A stretch of DNA of 23,210 nt from DATECU01 sp035286745 (GTDB taxonomy: Bacteria > Acidobacteriota > Vicinamibacteria > Fen-336). A program made the translations under genes and the position numbers. The notes beneath the pieces are model-generated. The model worked only from the letters and a program-made list of their open reading frames with translations. It was not told where the DNA came from and ran no database searches. The stretch's first letter is position 1. Every line of letters starts with the position of its first letter. Shown here piece by piece: positions 14,794 to 21,824 of this stretch. The DNA is taken from the NCBI GenBank assembly GCA_035286745.1, contig DATECU010000172.1:1-23210 (forward strand). The letters are read 5' to 3'.

Positions 14794-14958
14794 AGCCGTC
14801 AGCGATCAGCGATCAGCGATCAGCTACGACCGGTGGCGAGAGGCTGAAGCGCGGCGTACCCTGCCGCAGCTGACCGCTGGCTACCGATTGCCTCGTCCCG
14901 GCTGCTCCAGCCTCGCGCCCCGCCGTAGCTGACGGCTGACTGCTGAGAGCTGATTGCC
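14794..14958. repeat. Inverted heptamer-repeat element, copy 2
   Basis: The left arm (14794-14824) is AGC, CGTCAGC, then GATCAGC three times. The right arm (14928-14958) is GCTGACG, GCTGACT, GCTGAGA, GCTGATT, then GCC. Both arms are 31 nt, exactly the arm size in copy 1 (231-351). The right arm is close to the reverse complement of the left. A degenerate internal array (GCTGACC, GCTGGCT, ACCGATT, GCC) lies at 14869-14892. The 302-nt spacer 14765-15066 holds no convincing gene besides this and the tadA promoter. ATCCGTTCGT and TGCGGCC follow, as in copy 1. Confidence 0.75.
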
Positions 14959-15012
14959 GGGATCCGTTCGTGCCGTTGCGGCCCCTGGCCGCGCTAGGTG
15001 AAACCGGCGCGG

Positions 15013-15041
15013 TTGCACTCGGAAGGCGGTTCCGCTATCGT
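15013..15041 (+). promoter_or_regulatory. Putative tadA promoter
   Basis: TTGCAC (15013-15018) and TATCGT (15036-15041) are spaced by 17 nt, a conventional sigma-70 arrangement, with the start codon 25 nt downstream. It is better formed than the near-start -10 boxes elsewhere in the window. Confidence 0.45.
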
Positions 15042-15066
15042 CACCCTTTCCTCACCGATCCAGCTC

Positions 15067-15540
15067 ATGCCGAAGCCCACCGAGCACGAGGACTTCATGC
15101 GCCAGGCCATCGAGATGGCGAGGAGTGCCTTGCACCTGGGCGAGGTGCCGGTGGGGGCGGTGCTGGTGCACTCCGGGCAACTGGTGTCCCGCGGCTTCAA
15201 TCAGCCGATCCGCCGCCTCGATCCTTCGGCTCACGCCGAGATCGTGGCCCTGCGCGGGGGGGCGCGCACGCTGGGCAACTACCGCCTCGGCGGCTGCACG
15301 CTCTACGTGACCGCCGAGCCGTGCGTCATGTGCGCGGGGGCCCTGGTGAACGCCCGGGTGGCGCGGGTGGTCTACGGTGCGCCTGAGCCCAAATGGGGAG
15401 GGCTCGGATCCGTGGTGTCGGTCAACGACTTGTCCCTGAACCATCGCCTGGAGGTGATCCCGGGAGTCCTGGAGGACGAGTGCCGGCGGCTCTTGCAGGA
15501 CTTCTTCAAGTTCCGGCGGGAGGGGCAGCAGCAGCCGTGA
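15067..15540 (+). CDS. tadA: tRNA-specific adenosine(34) deaminase
   Basis: The enzyme converts A34 to inosine in tRNA-Arg(ACG). The 157-residue product has the deaminase zinc motifs H56-A-E58 (DPSAHAEIVAL) and C86-x-x-C89 (TAEPCVMCAGAL). The E58 proton shuttle is present, and the family ending RRLLQDFFKFRR is seen. The ATG at 15067 gives the standard length; the upstream in-frame extension has no family resemblance and contains the putative promoter. It appears to be a single-gene unit, with a fresh Shine-Dalgarno starting the next gene 43 nt downstream. Confidence 0.95.
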   Translation: MPKPTEHEDFMRQAIEMARSALHLGEVPVGAVLVHSGQLVSRGFNQPIRRLDPSAHAEIVALRGGARTLGNYRLGGCTLYVTAEPCVMCAGALVNARVARVVYGAPEPKWGGLGSVVSVNDLSLNHRLEVIPGVLEDECRRLLQDFFKFRREGQQQP

Positions 15541-15570
15541 GACCCGGCGGCGCCTCCCTTTCCCAACGAC

Positions 15571-15579
15571 AAAGGAGGT
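15571..15579 (+). promoter_or_regulatory. Strong Shine-Dalgarno of the four-TM protein gene
   Basis: AAAGGAGGT lies 4 nt before the ATG at 15584. It decides for that ATG over the GTG at 15581 and shows that classical SD-led initiation coexists here with apparent leaderless genes. Confidence 0.75.
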
Positions 15580-15583
15580 TGTG

Positions 15584-16144
15584 ATGACAGGACTCAGCGC
15601 CCTCTGGCTCCCGATCCTGCTGTCCGCGGTCATGGTCTTCGTGGCGAGTTCCCTCATTCACATGGCGCTCCCCTGGCACAAGAGCGACTATCCCAAGTTG
15701 CCTAACGAGGATCGGGTGATGGAGGCGCTCCGCCCACTGGCCATCCCGCCCGGGGACTACATGATGCCCTGCGCCCAGAGCACCCAGGAGATGCACTCCC
15801 CGGAGTTCTCGGAGAAGCTCCAGAAGGGGCCGGTGGTGGTGCTCACGGTGTTCCCGAGCGGGCCCATGGCGATGGGAAGAAACCTGATCCTCTGGTTTCT
15901 CTACTCGGTGGTGGTGAGCTTCCTTGCCGCCTACGTGGCGGGGCGCGCATTGCCCGCCGGCGCTCCCTACCTGAGCGTGTTTCGCTTCGCCGGGACCACC
16001 GCCTTCATCGGCTACGCCATTGCTCTCTGGCAACTGACGATCTGGTACCGCCGCTCCTGGCTCACCACCCTCAAGTCCAACATCGACGGTTTGTTGTATG
16101 CCCTGCTGACGGCGGGGAGCTTCGGCTGGCTGTGGCCGCGATAG
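15584..16144 (+). CDS. Conserved membrane protein of unknown function, four predicted TM helices
   Basis: The 186-residue product has TM segments around 5-27, 103-123, 134-153 and 169-184. A soluble loop (about 28-100) rich in short motifs (SDYPKLPNEDRVMEALR, PPGDYMMP, VFPSGP) lies between the first two. Near the C-terminus the sequence FAGTTAFIGYAIALWQ, then WYRRSWLTTLKSNIDG, is typical of a hypothetical family I recall from several environmental phyla. No function is known to me. The conserved PPGDYM and PSGP motifs suggest a specific partner or ligand. The neighbours give no functional hint. Confidence 0.85.
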   Translation: MTGLSALWLPILLSAVMVFVASSLIHMALPWHKSDYPKLPNEDRVMEALRPLAIPPGDYMMPCAQSTQEMHSPEFSEKLQKGPVVVLTVFPSGPMAMGRNLILWFLYSVVVSFLAAYVAGRALPAGAPYLSVFRFAGTTAFIGYAIALWQLTIWYRRSWLTTLKSNIDGLLYALLTAGSFGWLWPR

Positions 16145-16154
16145 GCCCGGGTGC

Positions 16155-16160
16155 TAAGAT
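16155..16160 (+). promoter_or_regulatory. -10 box of the small-protein/nucleotidyltransferase pair
   Basis: TAAGAT, preceded by TGC (an extended -10-like TGnTAAGAT), ends 6 nt before the GTG at 16167. It implies a leaderless two-gene transcript and is the reason GTG at 16167 is preferred to GTG at 16161. Confidence 0.45.
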
Positions 16161-16166
16161 GTGGCA

Positions 16167-16367
16167 GTGGATGCCGCAGCCCAGCGCCGGTGGATGAAGC
16201 AGTGGCGGGAGGCGGCCCCGGCCCTCGAAGAGCAACGGCGCCGGGAGCTCCGGGCGCTCACGGCCGAGAGCGCGCTGGCCTCGCCGGCAGCGCTTGCCGC
16301 CTCACGCCGCCACACCTCCGGTCTCGTCGAGCAACAGCGGCTCCTGCATCGTCCTGACTCGCAGTGA
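16167..16367 (+). CDS. Small charged helical protein, possible antitoxin-like partner
   Basis: This 66-residue protein is predicted to be helical and rich in Arg, Glu and Ala. It runs MDAAAQRRWMKQWREAAPAL, then EEQRRRELRALTAESALASP, and ends HTSGLVEQQRLLHRP. Similar small ORFs of this layout (W-x-x-x-W-R-x-A, RRxELRALT, SGLVEQQRLL) precede nucleotidyltransferase genes in other genomes, by my recollection. It is coupled to the next gene by GTGA. The role is unknown; it could be an antitoxin or a folding partner. Confidence 0.7.
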   Translation: MDAAAQRRWMKQWREAAPALEEQRRRELRALTAESALASPAALAASRRHTSGLVEQQRLLHRPDSQ

Positions 16368-16930
16368 ACCCGATCTTCACGGCCGCCCTGGAGCTGGAGG
16401 GGTTCTGCGCCGCCCGCGGCTGGCGATTCTGCTTCATCGGTGCGATTGCGGTCCAGCGCTGGGGCGAACCTCGACTGACGCAAGACGCCGACCTCATGCT
16501 TGTCACGGGTTTCGGCGATGAGGAGCCGTTCGTGGACGCGCTGCTGGGAGCATTCGGGAGCCGGCGGGAGGATGCCCGCGAGTTCGCCCTTCGCTACCGG
16601 GTCCTCCTGCTCGAGGCGCAGAACGGAGTCCCTCTCGACCTGTCTCTGGGAGCCATGCCCTTCGAGGAGCGGGCCGTGGAGCGTGCTTCGGCCTTCGCCA
16701 TCGGTGAAGGCCGGTCGCTCCTGACCTGCTCGGCGGAGGACCTGATCGTCTTGAAGGCGTTCGCCGGCCGCGACAAGGACTGGCTCGACATCGACGGCGT
16801 GGCGACGCGTCAGGCGGGCCGACTGCGGGAGGAGCTGATCTGGCAGGAGCTTGATCCCCTGCTGGCGCTCAAGGAGTCGCCGGAGACCGCTGGCCGCTTG
16901 CGCAGCCTGCTCGCACGCGCTCGTCGCTGA
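16364..16930 (+). CDS. Nucleotidyltransferase-fold protein, AbiEii/MNT-like
   Basis: The product is 188 residues. An N-terminal nucleotidyltransferase core has GAIAVQRWGEPRLTQDADLML, with the metal-binding D41-x-D43. The usual GG/GS start of this motif is GA. A central region with VPLDLSLG and the conserved ending DLIVLKAFAGRDKDWLDIDG follow. This resembles the AbiEii/MenT-type and related DUF NTases that act as toxins by modifying tRNA or proteins, though single-domain members also exist. It starts with GTG overlapping the small gene's stop. Function as a toxin is inferred from the two-gene layout. Confidence 0.8.
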   Translation: MNPIFTAALELEGFCAARGWRFCFIGAIAVQRWGEPRLTQDADLMLVTGFGDEEPFVDALLGAFGSRREDAREFALRYRVLLLEAQNGVPLDLSLGAMPFEERAVERASAFAIGEGRSLLTCSAEDLIVLKAFAGRDKDWLDIDGVATRQAGRLREELIWQELDPLLALKESPETAGRLRSLLARARR

Positions 16931-16950
16931 CGGTCTCCCGAACCAGGCCT

Positions 16951-16979
16951 CCGAAGGCCCCGACCACTTCGGCTACAAT
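16951..16979 (+). promoter_or_regulatory. Promoter and inverted repeat before the transporter gene
   Basis: TACAAT (16974-16979) lies 17 nt before the GTG at 16997. Immediately upstream CCGAAG (16951-16956) and CTTCGG (16967-16972) form a 6-bp inverted repeat over the expected -35 region. It could be an operator or an attenuating hairpin of the upstream gene. Confidence 0.4.
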
Positions 16980-16996
16980 CGGCGCGGTCCAAGCGA

Positions 16997-18676
16997 GTGC
17001 CCTTCCTGACCCAACTTCTCGACGGCCGGACCGTGGTGGGTGCTCTGCTCATCCTGGCCGCGGTGGCCGTCATCGGCCTGGCCCTGGGCAGCCTTCGCAT
17101 CAAGGGCGTGAGCTTGGGGGTTGCCGGCGTGCTGTTCGCCGGGCTCGCCTTCGGCCACTTCGGCCTCAGTCTCCAGGACTCGGTGCTGGAGTTCGTGCGC
17201 GAGTTCGGTCTGGTCCTCTTCGTCTACACCATCGGCATGCAGGTGGGCCCCGGCTTCTTCGCCTCCCTGCGCCGTCAGGGCCTTCGCCTCAGCCTGCTGG
17301 CCGGTGCCGTGGTGATCCTGGGCGTGCTTACGGCGCTCGGTCTCGGCCGGGTTCTGGGCCTGGAGAACGCGGCCCTGGTGGGCGTCCTCAGCGGGGCCAC
17401 TACCAACACGCCCAGCCTGGCCGCGGCGCAACAGGCCTTGAAGGAACTGCCCGCTTCGCCCGAGGAGACGGCCAGGCGGTTGGTGCTGCCCGGACTGGGC
17501 TACGCCGCCGCCTACCCGTTTGGCGTGGTGGGGGTGATCCTCAGCATGCTGGCCCTGCGCCTGGTCTTCCGGGTGAGGGTAGACGAGGAGGAGCGAGCGC
17601 TGGCCGCGGCGGCCGAGGGCGAATCACCACCGCTGGCGCGGGCCAACCTGGAGGTGTCCAACCCGAACCTCGAAGGGGTGCGCCTGGAGAAGGTCCCCAC
17701 CCTGGCCGCCTCGGGCGTCGTGGTGTCCCGCATCCACCAGGGCGGGGTCCTGCACGTGCCCAAGCCGGACACCACCCTCCGGCTGGGCGACGTGCTGCTG
17801 GCGGTGGGGCCGGGGGAGGCGCTCGACAACCTCCGCATCGTGGTGGGCCGGGAGAGCGACCTCGATCTGCGGGCCCTGCCCAGTCGCATAACGACACGCC
17901 GGGTGATTGTGACCCGGCCCGCGGCGGCCGGCCGCACCTTGCGCGAGCTGGACTTCCCCCGGCGCTTCGGCGTTCAGATCACCCGGGTGGGCCGAGCCGA
18001 GGTGGAGATGGGCATCTCCCCCGGTTTCGAGCTGCAGTACGGCGACACCGTGCTGGCGGTGGGGGAGCCGGAGGACATCGAACGGGTAGCGGCCGAGCTA
18101 GGCGACGCCCCCAAGAGCCTCCACTACCCCCACCTGATTCCCATGTTCCTGGGCATCGCCCTGGGCGTCTTGATCGGGAGCTGGCCGCTCCAGCTCCCCG
18201 GCTTGCCGGCGCCGGTCAAGCTGGGGTTGGCTGGCGGGCCGCTTCTGGTCGCCATCCTGGCCAGCCGGCTGGGGCGGTTGGGACCCCTCGTTTGGTACAT
18301 GCCGATCAGTGCCAACTACATGCTGCGTGAGGTGGGCATCGTGCTGTTCCTGGCGACGGTGGGCCTCAAGTCCGGCGACAAGCTGCTCGAGACGCTGCTC
18401 CACGGCCCCGGCCTCACCTGGATCGCCTGCGGCGCCGCCATCACTCTCCTGCCCATCCTGCTGGTGGCGGTCTTCGCGCGGGCGCTGCTCGGGCTCAACT
18501 ACCTCACGCTCTGCGGCCTGCTGGCCGGCAGCATGACCGATCCGCCCGCGCTCCTCTTCGCGGCTTCGCTGACCCGTACCGAAGCCCCCGCCCTCGCCTA
18601 CGTGACCGTCTATCCGCTCACCATCATCCTGCGGGTGCTGGCGGCGCAGGTTCTGGTGTTGACGCTCGGGGGCTAG
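16997..18676 (+). CDS. AspT/YidE-family transporter with two RCK_C domains
   Basis: The 559-residue product has five to six N-terminal TM helices. These include the AAEX signature regions FVREFGLVLFVYTIGMQVGPGF and LVGVLSGATTNTPSLAAAQQ. Two TrkA-C/RCK_C ligand-binding domains (about 215-280 and 290-365) and a second membrane domain with VGIVLFLATVGLKSGD and LCGLLAGSMTDPPALLFA follow. The family includes the aspartate-alanine exchanger AspT and the uncharacterised YidE/YbjL; this gene's substrate is unknown. The second repeat normally also has a T-NTPAL motif; here it is TDPPAL. It starts with GTG at 16997. Confidence 0.92.
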   Translation: MPFLTQLLDGRTVVGALLILAAVAVIGLALGSLRIKGVSLGVAGVLFAGLAFGHFGLSLQDSVLEFVREFGLVLFVYTIGMQVGPGFFASLRRQGLRLSLLAGAVVILGVLTALGLGRVLGLENAALVGVLSGATTNTPSLAAAQQALKELPASPEETARRLVLPGLGYAAAYPFGVVGVILSMLALRLVFRVRVDEEERALAAAAEGESPPLARANLEVSNPNLEGVRLEKVPTLAASGVVVSRIHQGGVLHVPKPDTTLRLGDVLLAVGPGEALDNLRIVVGRESDLDLRALPSRITTRRVIVTRPAAAGRTLRELDFPRRFGVQITRVGRAEVEMGISPGFELQYGDTVLAVGEPEDIERVAAELGDAPKSLHYPHLIPMFLGIALGVLIGSWPLQLPGLPAPVKLGLAGGPLLVAILASRLGRLGPLVWYMPISANYMLREVGIVLFLATVGLKSGDKLLETLLHGPGLTWIACGAAITLLPILLVAVFARALLGLNYLTLCGLLAGSMTDPPALLFAASLTRTEAPALAYVTVYPLTIILRVLAAQVLVLTLGG

Positions 18677-19512
18677 AACAAACGCATCTGGCGCGGTCCC
18701 GAGGCCGCCGGCTCGGGCTCCGGGGCCGCCTCGATCCAGGCCGTGCCTTCGCGCTCCGAGATCTCGAGCCGGACTTCGCTCCTGCCGCGCCGGGCCAGGG
18801 CCGCCTCGGCCGACATCCGGGCCAGCTCGGGGTGGTTGTTCTTCCGCGAGAGGTGGGCCAGCACCACGGTCCGGCACGACTCGCCTAATTCCTGACCCAG
18901 GTATCGAGCCACGTCGGCGTTCGCGAGATGTCCGCGCGGGCTCAAGATGCGCTCCTTGAGGGACCAGGGGTAGGGGCCGTTTCGCAGCATCTCGGAGTCG
19001 TAGTTGGACTCGAGCAGCAGCGCGTCTAACCCCCGGAAACCGTCCAGCACGGCTCGGCTCAGGTGACCCAGGTCGGTGGCGTGGCCCAGCGAGGTCCCCT
19101 GGTGCGAGACCACGAAGGCGACCGGCCCCGCCGCATCGTGAGGGATCGGGATGCCCCGCACCTCCAGGGCCCCCACCCGGAAGGGGACCTCAGGCTCCAG
19201 GACGTTGTAGCTCGCGATGTCCACCGCACCGAAACCGGCCGCCGAGTAGGTGCCGCGGGTACCGACCAGCTTCACCCCCCACTTGCGGGAGAAGGAAGCG
19301 GCACCCTTGGCATGATCGTTATGTTCATGGGAGAGCACAATGGCTTGCAGCGAGGCGGGATCGACGCCCAGGGACTGGAGGCGCTCGGCCAGCTCCCGGG
19401 GACCCAGGCCGGCATCGATCAGCAGGCGTGTGCCCCCGGCTTCCACCAGGGTGGCGTTGCCGGAACTGCCTGAGCCAACCACCCGGAAGCGCAGGCCGTT
19501 AGCCGATGGCAA
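18673..19512 (-). CDS. YycJ/WalJ-type MBL-fold metallo-hydrolase
   Basis: The 279-residue product has the metallo-beta-lactamase motif H62-x-H64-x-D66-H67 (LSHEHNDHAKG) after the family N-terminus FRVVGSGSSGNATLVE. Further zinc ligands lie in GHATDLGHLS and LLLESNYD. Relatives are DNA-linked or cell-wall-linked phosphodiesterases; some are 5'-3' exonucleases in mismatch repair. The start is uncertain. TTG at 19512 overlaps the upstream lipoprotein gene by 14 nt, and a later CTG or GTG would also match the family. It ends on a CTAG shared with the convergent transporter gene. Confidence 0.9.
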   Translation of the reverse strand: MPSANGLRFRVVGSGSSGNATLVEAGGTRLLIDAGLGPRELAERLQSLGVDPASLQAIVLSHEHNDHAKGAASFSRKWGVKLVGTRGTYSAAGFGAVDIASYNVLEPEVPFRVGALEVRGIPIPHDAAGPVAFVVSHQGTSLGHATDLGHLSRAVLDGFRGLDALLLESNYDSEMLRNGPYPWSLKERILSPRGHLANADVARYLGQELGESCRTVVLAHLSRKNNHPELARMSAEAALARRGRSEVRLEISEREGTAWIEAAPEPEPAASGPRQMRLF

Positions 19513-19975
19513 GCTGGATGTCCTGGGTCAGGGCGTTGCCCTTGTCGTCCCGGAAGCGGAAGCTGAAGGTAGCGGAGAGCCTGGGCGCCGAACAACAGGC
19601 CACGGGGTAGGCGATCTGGAGCTGGAAGCTCAGCGTCTTGCCGGCTTCGATGCGATCGGTCCCCGCCTGGGCCTTCACCGTCTCGCCGGTGATGGTGTGC
19701 TGAAACCGGTCGCTGGTCGCCAGGTTCACGATGGTGACGTCGATGGCTTCCAGCCGAGCGCCCAGGCCGCCGGCCTCGGCGATGGTCACGGTCGGGGTCA
19801 GCGAGAGGATGCACGGCAGCGTCGAAGGCGGCGGCGCCGGACAGGCCAGGGGCGCCTGGATCGGCTTGGGGCCCACGTCCACCGTCAACAGGGATTGGGG
19901 TGACGGGGCCTTGGCCGACTCGCAGCCGGCCGCCAGCAAGCCGACGCTCAACAAGGCGGTAGCCACTTGTCTCAT
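19499..19975 (-). CDS. Small lipoprotein of unknown function
   Basis: The 158-residue product has a lipobox LLAAGC (lipidated Cys C18) after a short signal peptide. A Pro-rich linker and a probable beta-rich domain follow (DVTIVNLATSDRFQHTITGE, then AGKTLSFQLQIAYPVACCSA, FSFRFRDDKGNALTQDI). Four further Cys residues suggest disulfides, so the mature domain is expected to be outside the cytoplasm. No family is recognised. The ATG at 19975 is 7 nt downstream of TATCAT (19988-19983). It overlaps the MBL gene, so they are probably co-transcribed. Confidence 0.75.
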   Translation of the reverse strand: MRQVATALLSVGLLAAGCESAKAPSPQSLLTVDVGPKPIQAPLACPAPPPSTLPCILSLTPTVTIAEAGGLGARLEAIDVTIVNLATSDRFQHTITGETVKAQAGTDRIEAGKTLSFQLQIAYPVACCSAPRLSATFSFRFRDDKGNALTQDIQLAIG

Positions 19976-19982
19976 CGGCGCA

Positions 19983-19988
19983 ATGATA
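19983..19988 (-). promoter_or_regulatory. -10 box of the lipoprotein-MBL unit
   Basis: TATCAT on the minus strand ends 7 nt before the ATG at 19975, the same box and nearly the same spacing as at 13655-13660. A leaderless transcript is inferred. Confidence 0.45.
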
Positions 19989-20038
19989 ACCCGCGAGTGC
20001 GCCCCGGAGCCGCCGGGGCCATGGATGTCCGAGCGCCG

Positions 20039-21322
20039 CTACACCCGGAGCAGCGAGGGCTTGGGCCGGTAGCCCTTGAGGTTGCCGAGCAGGCTCATCG
20101 CCAAACGGTCCTGGAACAGCTCGTTAGCCACCCGGCGCACGTCCTCGTCCTCGACCCGCTCCACGCCGGCCATGATGTCATCCAGGGAGAACTGGCGGCC
20201 GAAGTAGATCTCCTGGCGGGCCAGGTGGCTCATCCGGCTGCCCGAGCTCTCCAGAGAGAGCATCAGGCTGCCCTTCAGATGGTCCTTGGCGCGCCGCAGC
20301 TCCTCGGCCGGGACCAGCTCGCCCTTGAGCCGCTTGATCTCCTCCACCGTCAGCCGCAGCACCTGGTCCAAGACGTCCAGGCCGGTTCCGGCGTAGATGC
20401 TGAGCAGGCCCGCATCGGCGTAGGCGGCGGCGCCCGAGGAGATCGAGTAGACGAGCCCCCGCTTCTCCCGGATGTTCTGGAACAGGCGGGAAGACATGCT
20501 GCCGCCCAAGACCGTGTTCATGATGTAGGAGGCATAACGGTCCCGGTGGACCTGCGAGTAGCTGGGCGCCCCCAAGCAGAGGTGGACCTGCTCCAGCTCC
20601 TTCTTGGAGCGCGTCACCAAGGGGCGGCGGGACTCCGGTGGGCCGCCGTTTCGTCTCTGCGCCGAACGGGGCAGCCCGCCGAAGTGGCGCTCGATCAAGC
20701 GGGCGAGCGAACGGTGATCCAGATGCCCGGCGGCGGCCACCAGCAGGTTCGAGGGGCGATAGGTGTCCCGGAAGAAGCGGGCCAACTGGTCGCGGGTGAA
20801 GCGCCCCACGCTCTGCCGGGTTCCCAGGATCGGGCGCCCCAGGGGATGAGCTGGCCAGAAGGCCTGGGTGAACATCTCCACCACCAGGTCGTCGGGGGTG
20901 TCCTCCACCATGCCCATCTCTTCGAAGATGACCTTCTTCTCCTTGGTCATCTCCCCGGCGTCGAAGAGCGGGTTCAGGACGATGTCGCCCAGGATCTCGA
21001 CCGCGGTGGGCAGGTGCTGGTCCAGCACCTTGAGATGGAAGGCGGCGTACTCCTTGGCGGTGAAGGCGTCCATGTGACCGCCGATCGAGTCCACCTGGGA
21101 CGCGATCTGCTCCGCCGAGCGGGTCTTGGTGCCCTTGAAGACCATGTGCTCGATGAAATGGCAGATGCCGTGGCGGTCTTCAGGCTCGTGACGGCTGCCC
21201 CGCTTCAGCCAGACCCCGACGGCAACGCTCCTGACCTGGGGCATGGCCTCGGTGATCAGGGTGATCCCGTTGCCGAGGGTCTCCTTCACGACCTGGGTGC
21301 TGGGGCGGATCTTGGTGGCCAT
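20039..21322 (-). CDS. M16-family zinc protease (processing-peptidase type)
   Basis: The 427-residue product has the inverted zinc motif H55-x-x-E58-H59 (HFIEHMVFKG). The third ligand is around E135 (VIFEEM), and the second domain is marked by GGSMSSRLFQNIREKRGLVYS. This is the PqqL/YmxG-like single-polypeptide form; it is not followed by an inactive partner subunit here. No signal peptide is evident. The ATG at 21322 matches the family N-terminus (ETLGNGITLITE) and lies 11 nt downstream of a possible TAGCCT box. It is divergent from the gene at 21416. Confidence 0.93.
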   Translation of the reverse strand: MATKIRPSTQVVKETLGNGITLITEAMPQVRSVAVGVWLKRGSRHEPEDRHGICHFIEHMVFKGTKTRSAEQIASQVDSIGGHMDAFTAKEYAAFHLKVLDQHLPTAVEILGDIVLNPLFDAGEMTKEKKVIFEEMGMVEDTPDDLVVEMFTQAFWPAHPLGRPILGTRQSVGRFTRDQLARFFRDTYRPSNLLVAAAGHLDHRSLARLIERHFGGLPRSAQRRNGGPPESRRPLVTRSKKELEQVHLCLGAPSYSQVHRDRYASYIMNTVLGGSMSSRLFQNIREKRGLVYSISSGAAAYADAGLLSIYAGTGLDVLDQVLRLTVEEIKRLKGELVPAEELRRAKDHLKGSLMLSLESSGSRMSHLARQEIYFGRQFSLDDIMAGVERVEDEDVRRVANELFQDRLAMSLLGNLKGYRPKPSLLRV

Positions 21323-21348
21323 GGCGAAAGGTCAGGCTACCACAAACA

Positions 21349-21391
21349 GCCGGCCTTGCCGGCCTGCCGGCCTTCGGCGGCTTCGGCGGCT
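21349..21391. repeat. Short GC-rich tandem repeat between divergent genes
   Basis: Five consecutive 8-9-nt units occur: GCCGGCCTT, GCCGGCCT, GCCGGCCTT, CGGCGGCTT and CGGCGGCT. They fill the space between the possible -10 boxes of the M16 gene (21339-21334, minus strand) and the orphan gene (21400-21405, plus strand). They could be tandem operator sites or simple low-complexity sequence. Confidence 0.5.
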
Positions 21392-21399
21392 CGGGGTGG

Positions 21400-21405
21400 T
21401 AGACT
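21400..21405 (+). promoter_or_regulatory. -10 box of the orphan helical-protein gene
   Basis: TAGACT, in the context GTGGTAGACT, ends 10 nt before the GTG at 21416. The divergent M16 gene has the parallel GTGGTAGCCT on the other strand. Confidence 0.35.
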
Positions 21406-21415
21406 CGATTCTCTC

Positions 21416-21811
21416 GTGAGCGAACAGGATCCCGCCTACGCTCGCTACGTGCTGATCAACCTGCCCCACTGCCGCACCATCGTCCAGCGTATCGGCCGCA
21501 GCCTGGAGGCGCTGGGGGCCCTGGGCGACTCCGGAAACGGCGCGGCCTCCGAGCTGCGCCTGGCCTTCCGAGCGCTGGAAGACGCCACCGAGGCCTTTGA
21601 CGAGGACCCGCCCTTCGAGGCGGCGGTGCGGGCTGCCGACGCCGTCGCCGAACGGGCGCGGGCCCTGGTTGCGGTGATCCTGGCCGGCACCGCCAGGGGC
21701 GATCGCCTGGGGCAACACGTGCGCAACCTCTTCGAGTGCTTGGGGCTCGCCGCGGAGGGCGCCCGCCTCTCCGTCGAATGCGGGGAAAGCCCCGACTCGC
21801 CGCTGCGGTAG
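21416..21811 (+). CDS. Orphan helical protein of unknown function
   Basis: This soluble 131-residue product is predicted mostly alpha-helical. It has the string YARYVLINLPHCRTIVQRIG and further amphipathic helices (SELRLAFRALEDATEAF, AAVRAADAVAERARALVAVI, VRNLFECLGLAAEG). Coding is supported by the unbroken frame, codon pattern and GTG start near a -10 box. No signal peptide, TM segment or recognisable domain is seen. A four-helix bundle or regulatory partner is conceivable. It ends 13 nt before the convergent lipoprotein gene. Confidence 0.6.
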   Translation: MSEQDPAYARYVLINLPHCRTIVQRIGRSLEALGALGDSGNGAASELRLAFRALEDATEAFDEDPPFEAAVRAADAVAERARALVAVILAGTARGDRLGQHVRNLFECLGLAAEGARLSVECGESPDSPLR

Positions 21812-21824
21812 GTGACCCGGCGAG

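Noticed and set aside
14794..14958. The heptamer array considered as a CRISPR array
   Set aside because: Units are 7 nt with no spacers, and the arms are inverted rather than direct repeats of 25-40 nt.
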